From NCBI RefSeq assembly GCF_029227915.1, contig NC_079876.1:36563828-36627827 (forward strand): DNA of 64,000 nt, given 5' to 3'. The stretch is from Hydractinia symbiolongicarpus. Taxonomy: Eukaryota > Cnidaria > Hydrozoa > Anthoathecata > Hydractiniidae. Below the pieces are notes generated by a model, which was given only the letters and a program-made list of their open reading frames with translations, had not been told where the DNA came from and did no database searches. This document shows, piece by piece, positions 21,508-32,705 of the stretch (its first letter is position 1; each line of letters opens with the position of its first letter). A program made the translations under genes and the position numbers.

Positions 21508-22420
21508 ATGGATTTACAATGGATCCAAACGACTCTGAAACGCTTTTCATTAATCCTTTTTCATAAAAATGATGATTTATTTAATGATAAAAATGATCCA
21601 GATAAAAACCTATATAAAGAACTGCAAATGTCTTACTTAAACACTCCCTATCTTTATGATCATGAAATTGATAACTATCTCTCAGAAACAATTAAGACGG
21701 AGAACCTTCCCCTTTTCATTTAAATATTCGAAGCATCAACTCAAACTTTGAATCATTTAGGGATCACTTGAGTCGTGTAATTGTGTTTTCAATGTTATTT
21801 GCTTAAGCGAAACTTGGTCCAACGATAAGGAATAGAAATTATTACATAAGAAACTAAAAGTTTTATTGTCACATGTTGCTATAAACCACCTACTGGAAGC
21901 ACTTCCGAATTTTATGAACACATTGAAAAAATATTTAACAAGGCGGAAGGTGAAAAGGAAGGTTTATTTATATTGGGCTATTATAATTTGAATGTTCCTA
22001 ATTATACAGAAAACAATGATGAGAAATTTTTATGATGAAGCCTTTCAACACTCTATTATCCCTTTGATTAACCAGCCGACAATAATTACAAAAAATTCAT
22101 CCGCTCTTATTGATAACATTCTAACAAAAAAATTTTTTGATGACAAGTATTACAAAAAAATTATCCGCCCTTATTGATAACATTCTAACAAATAATTCTC
22201 ATGACATGTCACTAAATAAAATGGAAAAATTAAATCTGAGATATCAGACCATTTTGGATTTTTTGTTGCCATCAATATCTCAAATAAAAAGTATCGTAAT
22301 AAAAAAATTGAAAATAGAAAACGAAATTTTACAACTGAACAAAAAGAAGTTTTTAAACAAGAGCTTGCTTCGAATGACTGGTCTTTTATGAAAGATATAG
22401 AAGATGTAAACTTACTGTAT
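21508..22420 (+). pseudogene. Retrotransposon ORF2 start and endonuclease relic
   Basis: ORF2 likely began at 21508 (MDLQWIQTTLKRF). A run ending ENLPLF is followed after a shift by LNIRSINSNFESF and, further on, SLSETW-like and CCYKPPTGSTSEFYEHIEKI. The region ends with INQPTIITKNSSALIDNILTN, the conserved final part of AP-type endonucleases of CR1/Jockey-group elements. A local partial duplication of the NSSALIDNILT segment is visible at 22095-22130 and 22157-22196. Several frameshifts and stops are present. Confidence 0.65.
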
Positions 22421-22430
22421 AAATGTTTCT

Positions 22431-22792
22431 ACATGATGATGATGAAGTGGCAAAACAGCTGGCTGTTGTGATATAGCTTGTCTAATGACGCCTGGTTAGA
22501 TATTATAGAGGTTTTAACCCTTCGAAGATTCTGCATAATAGCAAAACCCTCCCTTTGAACAAGGACTCTTTCAGAAAAAATACATTGACCATTAAACAGG
22601 ACGCATAAAACAGTGGCAAAGCACAAAACACTAATAAAAAACCCATAAAAAGACAACAAAACAGTTCGGAAATTCAAACTGAATTAATAGGCACACGTAA
22701 AATAAATAATATTTATTATGACGAAAGTAACTTAAAACGGATCAATCTTAGAATAATTCCTAACGGAACAAATGTAAACTTTAAAAATTCTA
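22431..22792 (+). repeat. Probable insertion in retrotransposon ORF2
   Basis: ORF2 coding similarity stops after LLYKCF near 22430 and resumes at FYDNNFPIQTKSVKIKTIQT near 22790. The 360 bp between read as non-coding for this protein. The word AAATGT is found on both sides (near 22422 and 22769), which could be a short target duplication but is weak. The 82-codon minus-strand frame inside it (22429-22677) has no recognised domain. Confidence 0.4.
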
Positions 22793-24449
22793 TGACAACA
22801 ACTTTCCGATTCAAACAAAATCAGTTAAAATAAAAACAATACAGACACCTTGGATAAAAAAAAGGAATAAGAAAATCAACTAAAAAAAAACGTAACAGAA
22901 CAGGAATATAAAGATTATAAGAATCTGTTTGAAAAAATTAAAAAAAGGCAAAAAGGAATTTTATTTAACGCAAATAAAAACACATAACAACAATTCTAAG
23001 AAAACTTGGGAAGTAATGAAAGAAATAATTGGAAAAACAAAAATTAAAGAAAACACGTTTCCTAAATTATTACATACAGAATACGGACCAGAAGACAGTC
23101 AACCTAAGATGGCTATAAATTCAATACATTCTTTACTAATATTGGACTTAAATTAGTTAGTAAGATTCCAGATGTTTCTAATTCTATTGAAGATTATCTA
23201 ACAAAAACTGAATTTGTGATAGTGACTTGACATTTGAAGAATTTGAAACGGCGTTTAAGTCTACTCAAAAAACCAAGCAACTGGAACATACAGCCTCAAT
23301 TGTAACTCAATGATAGAGGTCTACAAAGAAATCAATGATCCACTTTTTTATATTTTTAGTAAATGTATAAATAGGAGTATTTTTCCTGACGATCTCAAAA
23401 TAGCCAAAGTTATACCCATTTTTTAAGCAGGTGATTCAAAGGAAATTACCGACCTATCTGTTCTTCTAATTTTTTTAAAAATTTTAGAGCGCCTTATTTA
23501 CAATAGAATTTATTTTCATTTCAATAAACATAACCTTCTTTCTTCTAGGCAATTTGGATTTCAAAAAAATACCTCAACTGAGCATGCGATTTTGCAATTA
23601 CCTGATGATATCATAAAAGATCATAAAAGGTTTTTCTAAAGGAGAAGTAGGAATTTTTATCGAGATCTTATTACAAAACCTAGAATATTACGGAATTACA
23701 AACAAAACTCGCAAACTGTTAAAAAATTACCTTAAAAATAGAAAGCAGCATGTTTCTTATGATAATGACAAACTTTCAGAAGCTGTGAATATAATTTGTG
23801 AAGTACCACAGGGTTCAATTCTTAGACCACTTTTGTTTCCAATACATATCAACGATCTCTATAAAGCCTCATCAAAACTTTTTAACGTCATGTTTGCAAA
23901 CGATACAAACTTATTTAAATCAGGTAAAACCGTTCAATATCTTTTTGTAAAAATGAATCTTACACTCTAAAAAATTTCATTATGGTTTAAAGCAAAAAGG
24001 TTATCATTAAATGTTTCTAAAGTTAAATTTTCTTTCATTCACAATGTCAGAAGAAAAAAATTCCTTCTACCTTTCCAAAACTTCAAATTGATAATACAGA
24101 GACAAAGTTACAAATTTTTGGGGGATATATATTGATGAAAATTTAACATGGAAACATCATATTGAGACAACATGTACCAAAATTTCGAGGAACATCGGTA
24201 TCCTATATAAATGAAGAAACTTGTTGCCAAAGTATCTGCTTAAACAATTATACCTTTTCCTTCGTCCATAGTCACTTATCATATGGTAATATAGCCTGTG
24301 CAAGTACCAATAAAACTAAGCTATTAAAACTTTACAAAAAACAAAAACATGCAATCCGAGTTATTACTTTTGAAGATCGTCGAATACCTTTTAAGCCACT
24401 GTTTAAAGAATTGAAAATTCAAACCCTAATGGAAATTAATATTTATTAA
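22793..24449 (+). pseudogene. Retrotransposon reverse transcriptase relic
   Basis: Recognisable blocks in order are TIQTPWI, NEQEYKDYKNLFEKIKKK-like text (with breaks), KVIPIF, FLKILERLIYNRI, NLLSSRQFGFQKNTSTEHAI, the EVPQGSILRPLLFPIHIND palm block, and FANDTNLF at 23893-23916. The tail is WFKAKRLSLNVSKVKFSF and KKQKHAIRVITFEDR. The catalytic box is normally F/Y-A-D-D. Here codon AAC at 23899-23901 gives Asn for the first Asp, and the palm block has Arg where Gly is usual. With many stops as well, the enzyme is dead. Confidence 0.75.
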
Positions 24450-25179
24450 AACCATTTTTTTCTGTTTAAATGTAAAATAAGCCTGTCTCCTCGTATATTT
24501 CATAACTTGCATACAGAAAAGTTATCAGGAAAACACAATACAAGATCAAAACAACTCAAAGAACCAATAATAAAAACAAAGTATGAAGAATTTTGCATAA
24601 GCTATCGTGCACCACAACAAAATTACACCTCTGATTTTAGAAAGTACAGACATATATTCTTTAAACCTTTTTAAGAGTAAAGTTAAAGCAAATATTAAAA
24701 CCTTACACGAAATTGATTCATATTTGTAAAACATCTTGAAAAACATTATAAGAAAAAATATATTATTATTCTACTATATCGAAAGCTTTAATTTAGAGAA
24801 CTACACTTACAAGAAACTATAGAAAACGACACGCATTTTACATAGTTGATTTAGATTAATCAGCGTTTTATTTAGTATATTGATGTTATTCACGATTATT
24901 TTTTTATTTTGTTTTAAACTAATTCTTGTAAATGTAGTTAAAGTAGAAAATAAACTATCTATCTATCATATGCCTAAAACATAATGATGATAAATTGGAA
25001 ATATAAAAGCATTTTAATACGTTTTTATATTTTTGCAGAAACTTCAAAATGTCCTTAAATAGAAGAGCGAAATATAAACCACAGTGATATTTATAAATAC
25101 TTACCAAAGGGCATTTGAACATGGCACATTGTATTTTCTCATAAATATTCGTCTTTTATCCATGTTCAAAGGCTTTGGG

Positions 25180-25940
25180 TTTACTCTTTGGATAGCTTGT
25201 CGCAATCTATCTCTTTGAATACACCTCTACATACTAGGGAGTCATTAATCATTTCGCCAGAATTAGGACTTTCATTGATAATTCTTTTAACAATATCATT
25301 AATTTGATTAATAGTTATATATTTGAAAGAGATGTGGAAATACCAGAAAACCAATCCTTGTTTAAAAAGGCCCCCACTTCAACGGATTTTAAGGGTAAAG
25401 ATTTTACCAAGCCATTCACTCTCAAAACAACTGAAGAATCCTTCATTTACAATTGGTATGATTATAGAGATGTATCGGTTAGTAATTCAAATCCGAATAA
25501 CATAACGCATACATATTTCATCTTTCGATAAAACTGTGAAAAACTGTTTATATCTGAAACAAACAAAAGCATTTCAGCAATATCTACGCCACCATTAATA
25601 ATACAGATGATGGAATTATATTATCAGACCAAAAAAATATCGATCTTGTTAAGAGTGCCCTGATATTTGGTGAGATAGATTCAGCCGAGGTGGAAGACGT
25701 CATAGATTTTGAACTATTTGACGGAAACTCTGCACCTTCAAAAAACACACAATTTAAAACTGAAAGAATTTAGAGATATTTTATTTTATATTGGGCCAGC
25801 AATGGAGATGGTTATGCCTGGTAGAAGGGTAGCAACCTATAGAGTGTTTCATCATAGCAAAGAATTAAATACGTCTGAAATTACAATCGACAGTTCTACA
25901 TACCCCTCATTTGTTACAAAATACACAAGTCCAAGATAAA
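25180..25940 (+). pseudogene. Broken coding sequence of unknown family
   Basis: Three plus-strand frames take turns as protein-like text: ERDVEIPENQSLFKKAP...FTLKTTEESFIYNWYDYRD (to 25531), then GIILSDQKNIDLVKSALIF followed by ELFDGNSAPSKN, then LKEFRDILFYIGPAMEMVMP and RVATYRVFHHSKELNTS (to 25939). The pieces look like one protein broken by frameshifts near 25530 and 25740. I do not recognise the family. It lies directly after the retrotransposon, but nothing ties it to that element. Confidence 0.35.
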
Positions 25941-27259
25941 CGTATGAATTAAACTTAGTTTCAGTCATTTGATCAACGAGAGTAAAATATTCAGAAGGAA
26001 ATATACCTACTATAATTTTTGTTACATGTACTGGGATTTTTGGATGTCAAACAATAATGTCTTATTTTAAACTTTGTACGTCGTATTGTTGTGCTGAAAT
26101 TGATAAAATATTGATATAACATATTTACATATATGTAAATAATTTATTTGTATGGAGATATATTTTTGGTGGAAAAAAACTTGTATATACCAAACATGTT
26201 TTATACTCTTACACAATCAAATTTTATACACTTTTCCATATACCTGTATTTGCACAAGTTTACTCCATTCTTTTAGTACGCCCGTTCAAGGCGCAAGCAT
26301 CAAAGTGATCAATATTTAAGAGCCCTCAGGCCACACATTTTAGTGGTAAAGTTCCTTCCGTTAACTTTTAATTAGCGTCAAATTAATTTCTGATTAAAAT
26401 TTCTATTCATGTTAGCTCACAGTGGAAACATGTGTTATTTCGAAATCACCTTCTTAATTCATAAAATAACGTAAAGTTGACATTAAAATTTGTTGATACA
26501 AATTTCATGTTTATTTCATGATATAAGGAAACATCAAAGGAATACCGATATTTTTATGCAAATATGAGTTGCAGAACATACAGTTTGAAAACTTGAGAGG
26601 TACATACGCTTCAAAAAAAAAGTCCATGTTACTTTCCTTTGATTTTATGCTTTTAGCGCTATTCCACGCTCTTCTCTCTAGGCCCTGAGATTTCGAATTT
26701 TTACAAGTCCGCAAGACTAAAGAATGCTTTGGTCCTTTTATAACGCGCATTAATAATTCGGAATAACCTTCACAATCATATTACAAACTCTTTCTATCGT
26801 GGTCCTACACGAGTTATTGTGTTATCTGTTTTCGTAGATCACGGAGTTATAAGCACATGCGCAATAGACTCTTCATAAGCAAAAGAATAATAATAATAAC
26901 ACTAATATTAAATCGGAAATGTAGTTTCGTTTTGGCTCTGCAAGGGAGGATGTATAGGGGGCATGCGTAGTAGGGTAAGGGCGATAGGTAAAAAAAGACT
27001 GGAGAAGGCGGTCTTTCTGGATTTAACTCGCATGTACATCAGTACGGTAAATTTTACCTTGGTGTAAAAATTGACTGACTCTTTACCAATAATCTTTTTA
27101 ATTTTTATTTTCTTTATGTAGTTGTCGGGAATGGTACACAAGACACGGTAAACAAAAAAAGACCACGACAAAACGAAGGCGCAAGACAACAGATTAATCC
27201 AATAAAGATGCTTAGTATATATAATGTCAAGGTTTTTCCAACTGGAAAATAGCTGCAAA
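25941..27259. other. No supported gene
   Basis: Mostly AT-rich. A 159-codon minus-strand frame at 26908-27387 overlaps the hairpin at 27260 and has no domain, so it is not called. CpG-containing text near 26770-26870 could be regulatory, but that is a guess. Confidence 0.35.
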
Positions 27260-27298
27260 GACAGCATTCCGTTTCGGTCAGGGAAACGGAATGCTGTC
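27260..27298. other. Perfect 16-bp hairpin with 7-nt loop
   Basis: GACAGCATTCCGTTTC at 27260-27275 is followed by loop GGTCAGG and then the exact complement GAAACGGAATGCTGTC at 27283-27298. The stem is half G+C in an AT-rich area. It could be a transposon foldback, a cruciform or an RNA hairpin. The stem is shorter than a usual miRNA precursor. Confidence 0.85.
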
Positions 27299-27299
27299 C

Positions 27300-28179
27300 C
27301 GCTAAGTGATATTTCAACATGCCTGTTGACAAGATGGTTATGTGTTATCGGCACACAGCAGGACATATTTAAAAGACCGCCAATCACATACTAAGAACAG
27401 TTTTTCTTTATTTTTGAAATAAATGACTATCACTGATCCAGGATGAAAAAAAAAATCTGTTCAAGAATAATGTGAAAGTTTCTTCAAGGCCTGCGAGGGC
27501 TATATATGTAAAGTATAACAATAAACGTAAGACAAAAGGAGCAAGAAAAACATTTAATGCATCTCATTGAATGCGCCAGAAAACATATCTCGTGAAGCCA
27601 AGGGTTGTATGAAGCAACGTTTTACGCTGTTATGCGCATGGCTTTATAAAAACAAGTTATAAAAAACAGTCGAGAAAGAAAAAACATAATGGTAAAGGTT
27701 ATACAGTAAACGATTGAGTTGAGTTGAGTTACACATGCTTCAAATGGTGGCGCCATGATTGTCCATTAAAAATTGATGTGCAAAAAATAATTGCCCCTGG
27801 AGCACGAGCACTAATTTTGCTCCAAGAATGAATTTTTATTGCGTTGCAGAAAAACAGATATGGGGCACTAAAGAATTTTATGCTTATGCAATAAAGTAGT
27901 TTTGCATATCATGCGCATGAAACAACTTTCTCGTGACACTTTACATCTCAGCGTTTAATTCTAGCTATTTCGTTTTCAGTGTTTTGAATATTTTTAACCA
28001 AGCCAGGCTAAGGATTGGAGACAAATTTGCTTCAATCATTCTCTCTAGGCAAACGATACATACGGGCATTTTCTTAGAGCTAAAAGAAGGACAGCAAGGC
28101 TTACTCCAAAGAAACTAGGCCCAGTAAAAAAATGTGCCAAATTCTTATAATGCTTAGTAAGGCAAACCTGTATCTTCTT
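27300..28179. other. No recognised gene
   Basis: I see no supported exon. A short GAGTTGAGTTGAGTT run lies near 27716-27730. Confidence 0.4.
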
Positions 28180-29345
28180 TTCTATATAATAGTACGAATC
28201 TTCTGTGTGTCAAATCTGTCAGTTTTGCAAACGCTACGGCGCGACAGCAATATCACTTCTTTAACGTCAATATCCTAATTTAAGTTAATGACCTTACAAT
28301 GCACTTAAAACATCGTCAACCCGTCAGTCATTTTTCACCGCGTAAGTAAGTAAGGACCACCTGGGACTTATTTAGGCAAATTTTCCAAACCTGGGTCCCC
28401 GAATCCCTTTCGGAATGGACGGGTTGATGACGTCATCCAAAACTTTTAAATCCGTTTGTCAAAGATACACTTTCCTATTTATTTTTTCGATCAGCGTTTC
28501 AAGATCTATGCGATGAAAACAACATGTATACAAATTTCTAAAAAGACGCAACGAATAAACTAACTTTTCCACGGGCTTTATCGACTATATAGATATAGTA
28601 TTAGATTAGTGATGCTACTGCATTGCACTTTAGATTTTAAGGCTAAATAACTTGAAAACGGGTGAAAATAACTGTATTTGTTTTAGTAAAACCCCATATC
28701 CCTTTACCCCTTCGTCAAAATCACAACATCCTATTCCTTTTCTTGTTCAGTAATTTACGCTCTACACAATGAAGGCGGCATCAGCAAACTAATATATCTC
28801 CTTAACCGCTGACACAAACCGCGCGATCTTATACATAATTGTATCAACGTTTTAAGCTTCAAACAGTGCAAGTAACAGCTAGAAATGACGGATCTTTCTA
28901 TTTCTTTTTTGCCTGAGTGGAATATTCCACGGGCCTCATCGACTGGTATAATAATACAAAGACTGTGACTGTGTGTCTCTCTGTAACAGGCAAATGTATG
29001 CTTGCATTTTTCTCTGATGTTGCTGAAATAAACTTTCTGACGTTACAGCGCAACGTAATAACATTAATGTAATGTCAATACCCTGATTTAAATTATGGAA
29101 GCGCTTACAGTGCACTTAAAACATTTGGGGCCAAATAACTTGGAAATGAGGTGGTGACGTTAGGCAATCTTCACCGCGTAGGTAACTAGGGACACCCTGG
29201 AATCAAATGGGAAAAATTTCCCGATTCGTTTCGGATTGGTCGTATTAATGGCGTCATCAAAAACCTTTATATCCCAACATCTCTGCACAAGTTTGTCAAA
29301 GATGCATGATGATTTTTTGCGCTTCAAGATTTATACGATAAAGGC
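28180..29345. repeat. Diverged tandem copies of one dispersed repeat
   Basis: Ordered words recur between 28180-28570 and 28915-29345: a TATAATAgTAC-like start, GTGTGTC, an AACGTCAATA/AATGTCAATACC word, GTGCACTTAAAACAT or TGCACTTAAAACAT, TTCACCGCGTA, CCTTTCGGAATGGACGGG against GTTTCGGATTGGTCGT, GACGTCATC against GGCGTCATC, and GTTTGTCAAAGAT. A third partial unit starts at TTTCCACGGGCTTTATCGAC near 28566, matching TTCCACGGGCCTCATCGAC near 28927. The copies are old, and the element class is unknown. Confidence 0.6.
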
Positions 29346-30495
29346 AACGGGTATATTAGTTTTTTAAAACATTTTTATTTCATTTTATTTGCACTATAAG
29401 TTTCTTCATGTAAGAACCAAGAATTGTTACAATAAAAAAAGAAGTTATTTGAGAATAAAATTATCAAAAAATGTTCACAAAATATAAATATCAAACAACA
29501 ACTGCAAGTATCTAAATTAAACTAAAGCTAAACCCACAACACAACAAACTACAAACAGGAAAAAACGAACACTGATGTAGCACAACATTTAGTCAAAAAA
29601 GTCCTATTTGAATAATAGCAAGCAAAACACTGTTTTTCGGTAATATCATTTTGTTACTTGTTAAGGTGTAACTTCTGGCTGAAACTTTCAAAATGTTCAT
29701 TCAAGGTTGAAAATACGTTATAGCTGTAATGTAATAATGACTACAGATGCTTGAAAAATTTACCAAAGCAAAATCGTTTTAGAACAGATATCGTTAATTA
29801 CATTATTAAATATTTTTGTGTCCATCTGGCTAAGGTTGCTATAGTATATGCACTAAAGTCGTTCTCGCCGTCTTGGTAGAACCACAAATATTTTCTACGA
29901 CTGTCAGCATTACAACTTCTTAAGTGAAAAACCTTTGCTATTTAAATAACCATGCCTTTTCTTACTCAAATTGTATGTAATTAGCAATATTTACGGAAAT
30001 TATTTGGCTAGAGATGACGCTAGAGATTTCAAGGCGAAACATTATATAGTCTTATTAGACCCTTTTTCTCAAGCCTGGTGTTCTATTTATAGACCTCATA
30101 GCATGTTGAAAAATCATTTGGAAAGTGTACATTGCAAGAATCTTTCAGTCCACAAAAGCAATTACACAAAGTTGTGATGAACGTCACCAAATTGTTATAC
30201 ATTATACTTTTACCAGCTACAAAAAGTAACCAGCGGGCTACTTATTTCATTCATTATGTTGTTAAAAAATGTCTTGTTACTTAAATAAAAAAGAAACACA
30301 AGATAACACAACGTTCTTTTGAAATTAAAAAAGATCTTTCGAATTTGTTGAAAGTGAAACTAAACAGTTTTATGTTGACACTTGCTAGCATAGTAATACA
30401 AAGTAAAATCTTGCTCTACAGTAAATGGAAATAAAAATAAGAGGCACCTGTGTGTAGTATAGTCATTGAGTTGACGCTATGATTTTTGTGAAACT
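29346..30495. other. No firm gene; weak zinc-finger-like frame
   Basis: The frame 29971-30177 ends with WCSIYRPHSMLKNHLESVH, which has the CxxY...L..H....H spacing of a damaged C2H2 finger (second Cys replaced by Tyr). One decayed finger is too little for a gene call. The rest is AT-rich. Confidence 0.25.
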
Positions 30496-30860
30496 ACTTT
30501 TCTTTTTGCGGAGAGTAGCGGAGCCTATTTCCTCATTATATAAGCCAAATATAAGGGAAAAGAAGTACGATGGAGAGTATATAGCATTTCTATGCGATTT
30601 CGTCCCTATACATCCGAATTATAAAAATTCAAACAAAAAATCACAGTAATCCAGCAATTTAATGTGGTCATTCTTTAGTACAGTTTATAGTAAGCGAGAC
30701 AACGTGTTTATCAAGAAGCAAAGCGATGGAGTGTTTGTTGTTTTTTAAAGATGGTGCCAAGCGGAAAATGGGAACGAACTGATATTTTCAAGAAAACGAA
30801 AGAGGGAAGTATGAATAGCTAGCTAGTATATCACTATTTTTTACATGTAATGAACCTCTT
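30496..30860 (+). repeat. Short relative of the 11.3-14.2 kb composite repeat
   Basis: It starts ACTTTTCTTTTTGCGGAGAG and continues GTAGCGGAGCCTATTTCCTC and CCCTATACATCCGAATTAT. It ends TAGCTAGTATATCACTATT with ACATGTAATGAACCTCTT. Both end segments match 11275-11400 and 14117-14157 in the same orientation, making this an internally deleted or ancestral short form. Confidence 0.55.
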
Positions 30861-30879
30861 CTCACCCACACCTAACTAG

Positions 30880-31045
30880 CAAATAACTACCAACATATGT
30901 GGCAAAATAAGCTGGTATAACACTACCAAATTGGCTAGCTAGCAGCATAAACTAGGTAGTTAACCAGCACAAAACTGTTTTTTTCACTAGCTACTTATCT
31001 GACATAAAACTGGCTACTTGGCCGGCATAAAATTAGCTATGTAGA
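30880..31045. repeat. Short degenerate minisatellite
   Basis: A 23-35 bp unit of the form GGCTACTTggCCAGCATAAAACT repeats about five times (for example AACCAGCACAAAACTG, TCTGACATAAAACTGG, GGCCGGCATAAAATTAG) with TAGCTA joints. Confidence 0.5.
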
Positions 31046-31457
31046 TAGATTTAAATGATCCTTAAGACATATTTTCTAGTCATACACATACTGCACAATG
31101 AGTTAATTATGCTCTGATTAGGAAAGTACCATCAAATATCTACAATTATCCACAAAATATGTTGGTTCTAACAATTTTAGACAAAAAACTAAGAACCAAA
31201 AGTTTAGCCAAATCAGCAAAAGAACATTGGTATAGACATATATTCTTTTTAGCAGAAGAGCCTGGACTTTTTTTATAAATAAAAGAATAAATGCAACCTC
31301 CATAATGTGTTTTTTGCAACCTTGTCCATAGTATTTATTTTGAAAAATATAGTTAAAATGGAAGGTTATGTAGAGCTATCACTATTTTTCACTTTTAGGT
31401 CATTCACACCCCTAAAAAGCTCCCTAACTAAAGCATAAAACATAATTTAGTGGCTCA

Positions 31458-31521
31458 GATTTTCTAGCTAAATAAAGAGGGTGCCGATAGATTTTCTAGC
31501 TAAATAAAGAGGGTGCCGATA
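31458..31521 (+). repeat. 32-bp tandem duplication at the left MITE end
   Basis: Positions 31458-31489 and 31490-31521 are identical. The unit contains the target site GCTAAATA and the first bases of the MITE terminal repeat (AAGAGGGTGCCGATA), so the left end of the element exists twice. Confidence 0.9.
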
Positions 31522-32002
31522 AGCCGCAAACGCCTGCATATATACGGGGGAGTTCGGGCGACTTTTCGAATTAAATTGACGGTTGTCGGCCGAAACCGCC
31601 CGCACTTTTCCGAACACGCCCAAACTCGCCCGGAACATTCCCGAAATGCAACACCTTGTAACATAAACATGGCGGACGACAGTTAAAAGAATGCGTTTAT
31701 AGAGAAAGGAGTTAATAAAGTTTATATATAAGTTATTTATCAAGTAAATCTTATCACAAATCATAAAAAACAGTTCTTTTAAGAACTTCGCTATCACATA
31801 GTTAGTTCATTTTAATTTTTATACTTTTTTAAATAATTCTTTGAGAGTCATTTGTGGTGAATCTTTTTTTTTTTTAGGCATTGTTTGGGACTATGCGGGT
31901 TTTTTCGGGCAAATACCTGACCTTTTTCAAAAAGCCGAACTCGCCCGAAAACGCCCACACTTTTTACGGCGTATGCGGCTTATCGCACCCTCGTGCTAAA
32001 TA
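31499..32002. mobile_element. hAT-like MITE, 488 bp, with 8-bp target duplications
   Basis: The element spans 31507-31994. Left end AAGAGGGTGCCGATAAGCCG and right end (reverse complement) ACGAGGGTGCGATAAGCCGC match apart from one missing C and one substitution. They continue to about 28 bp. GCTAAATA at 31499-31506 is repeated at 31995-32002 as the 8-bp target duplication. Eight-base duplications and a terminal repeat of the form xARxG point to the hAT superfamily. Subterminal regions hold many CGCCC words (CCGCCCGCAC, ACGCCCAAACTCGCCCGG, CTCGCCCGAAAACGCCC), which may be transposase-binding sites. No transposase is encoded, so movement would depend on an autonomous hAT elsewhere. The minus-strand frame 31468-31797 lies across the end and is not a gene. 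Confidence 0.8.
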
Positions 32003-32090
32003 TACCAAACTAGGTGCCATATTTGTTAGTAAAAAGACTGTAAGCATATATAAGATGCACATGTAAAGTTTTTCATATATATATAATCAT

Positions 32091-32158
32091 GCCCTGTTGG
32101 TCTAATGGCTATGACATTCATGCAAATGAGAGATCCAGGTTCAAATCCTGGACAGGGC
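32091..32158 (+). tRNA. tRNA-like gene with a GCAA tetraloop in place of the anticodon loop
   Basis: The 68 nt fold as a cloverleaf. The 7-bp acceptor GCCCTGT/ACAGGGC is perfect. The D arm has a GTC/GAC stem and the A-box TGGTCTAATGG. The T arm CCAGG-TTCAAAT-CCTGG is perfect, with B-box GGTTCAAATCC. The anticodon stem TTCAT (32117-32121) pairs with ATGAG (32126-32130), with one U-G pair, but encloses only GCAA instead of seven bases, so there is no anticodon. The acceptor and D-arm text resembles tRNA-Glu-type genes. CCA is not encoded, as usual in animals. The first TTTT pol III terminator is at 32197-32200. It may be a pseudogene, a tRNA-like RNA or the head of a SINE. It cannot decode in the normal way. 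Confidence 0.75.
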
Positions 32159-32202
32159 TAGGAAAACATAATTATCTTGCACCTACAACAACCAGGTTTT
32201 CA

Positions 32203-32705
32203 TAAGTATATGATATTAGCTATATTGAATATAATAGGTAATCTTTAAGTCGTAGAGGGGAAAGTTGCATACATTTATCACTTTCATTTATAGAGACCAA
32301 AAATGCTTTGTTTTTTTGTAATAGATCTATCACTTTATAGTAAAAAGTTAAAAAGGCGTTTTTTAATAATTTTTTTTTGCCTTTCTCGTGGACTTCTCTG
32401 ATTATTTCTAATTCTTGACTTTTTAATGTTGTTGTCATTGGAACCAAGTTAATTTTTAATCTCCGATTTATCAAAAAATGATAGTTTTTTCGGCGTTATG
32501 ACCGATTGTTTAAATGCTTGTATTGGCACATAATTCTACTATCATGCTTCACTGTATATTGACCTGATATATATTTGAGACCTTTTTGATGAACTATTGA
32601 ATTTGAAATATTTGCACCTCAATATGTTCTATACTCCTGGCCTAATATGATACATATCCTAGAGATAATGAGTATACATAATCTTTGAGTTGTGGGTATT
32701 TTCTA
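32203..32705. other. No recognised gene
   Basis: AT-rich. The minus-strand frame at 32220-32474 is Lys/Leu-rich without a domain and is not called. Confidence 0.35.

Larger units (their letters stand above)
20712..24968 (+). mobile_element. Decayed non-LTR retrotransposon (CR1/Jockey-like ORF2, L1-like ORF1)
   Basis: The order is that of a near full-length LINE: ORF1, AP-type endonuclease, reverse transcriptase, short 3' UTR and a (TATC)n tail at 24955-24968. Such microsatellite tails in place of poly(A) are known from CR1/L2-type elements. Every domain is interrupted by stops and frameshifts, so the copy cannot move by itself. About 360 bp in the middle (22431-22792) do not fit the protein and look inserted. 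Target duplications were not identified. Confidence 0.8.

Noticed and set aside
27260-27298. miRNA precursor
   Set aside because: The stem is only 16 bp, shorter than a usual animal precursor, and no extended pairing is seen outside it.
26908-27387. 159-codon minus-strand open frame
   Set aside because: It has no recognisable domain, includes both arms of a perfect hairpin, and has a composition like the surroundings.
32091-32158. Ordinary tRNA-Glu gene
   Set aside because: The acceptor and D arm look similar, but the anticodon loop is missing, so no isotype can be given.
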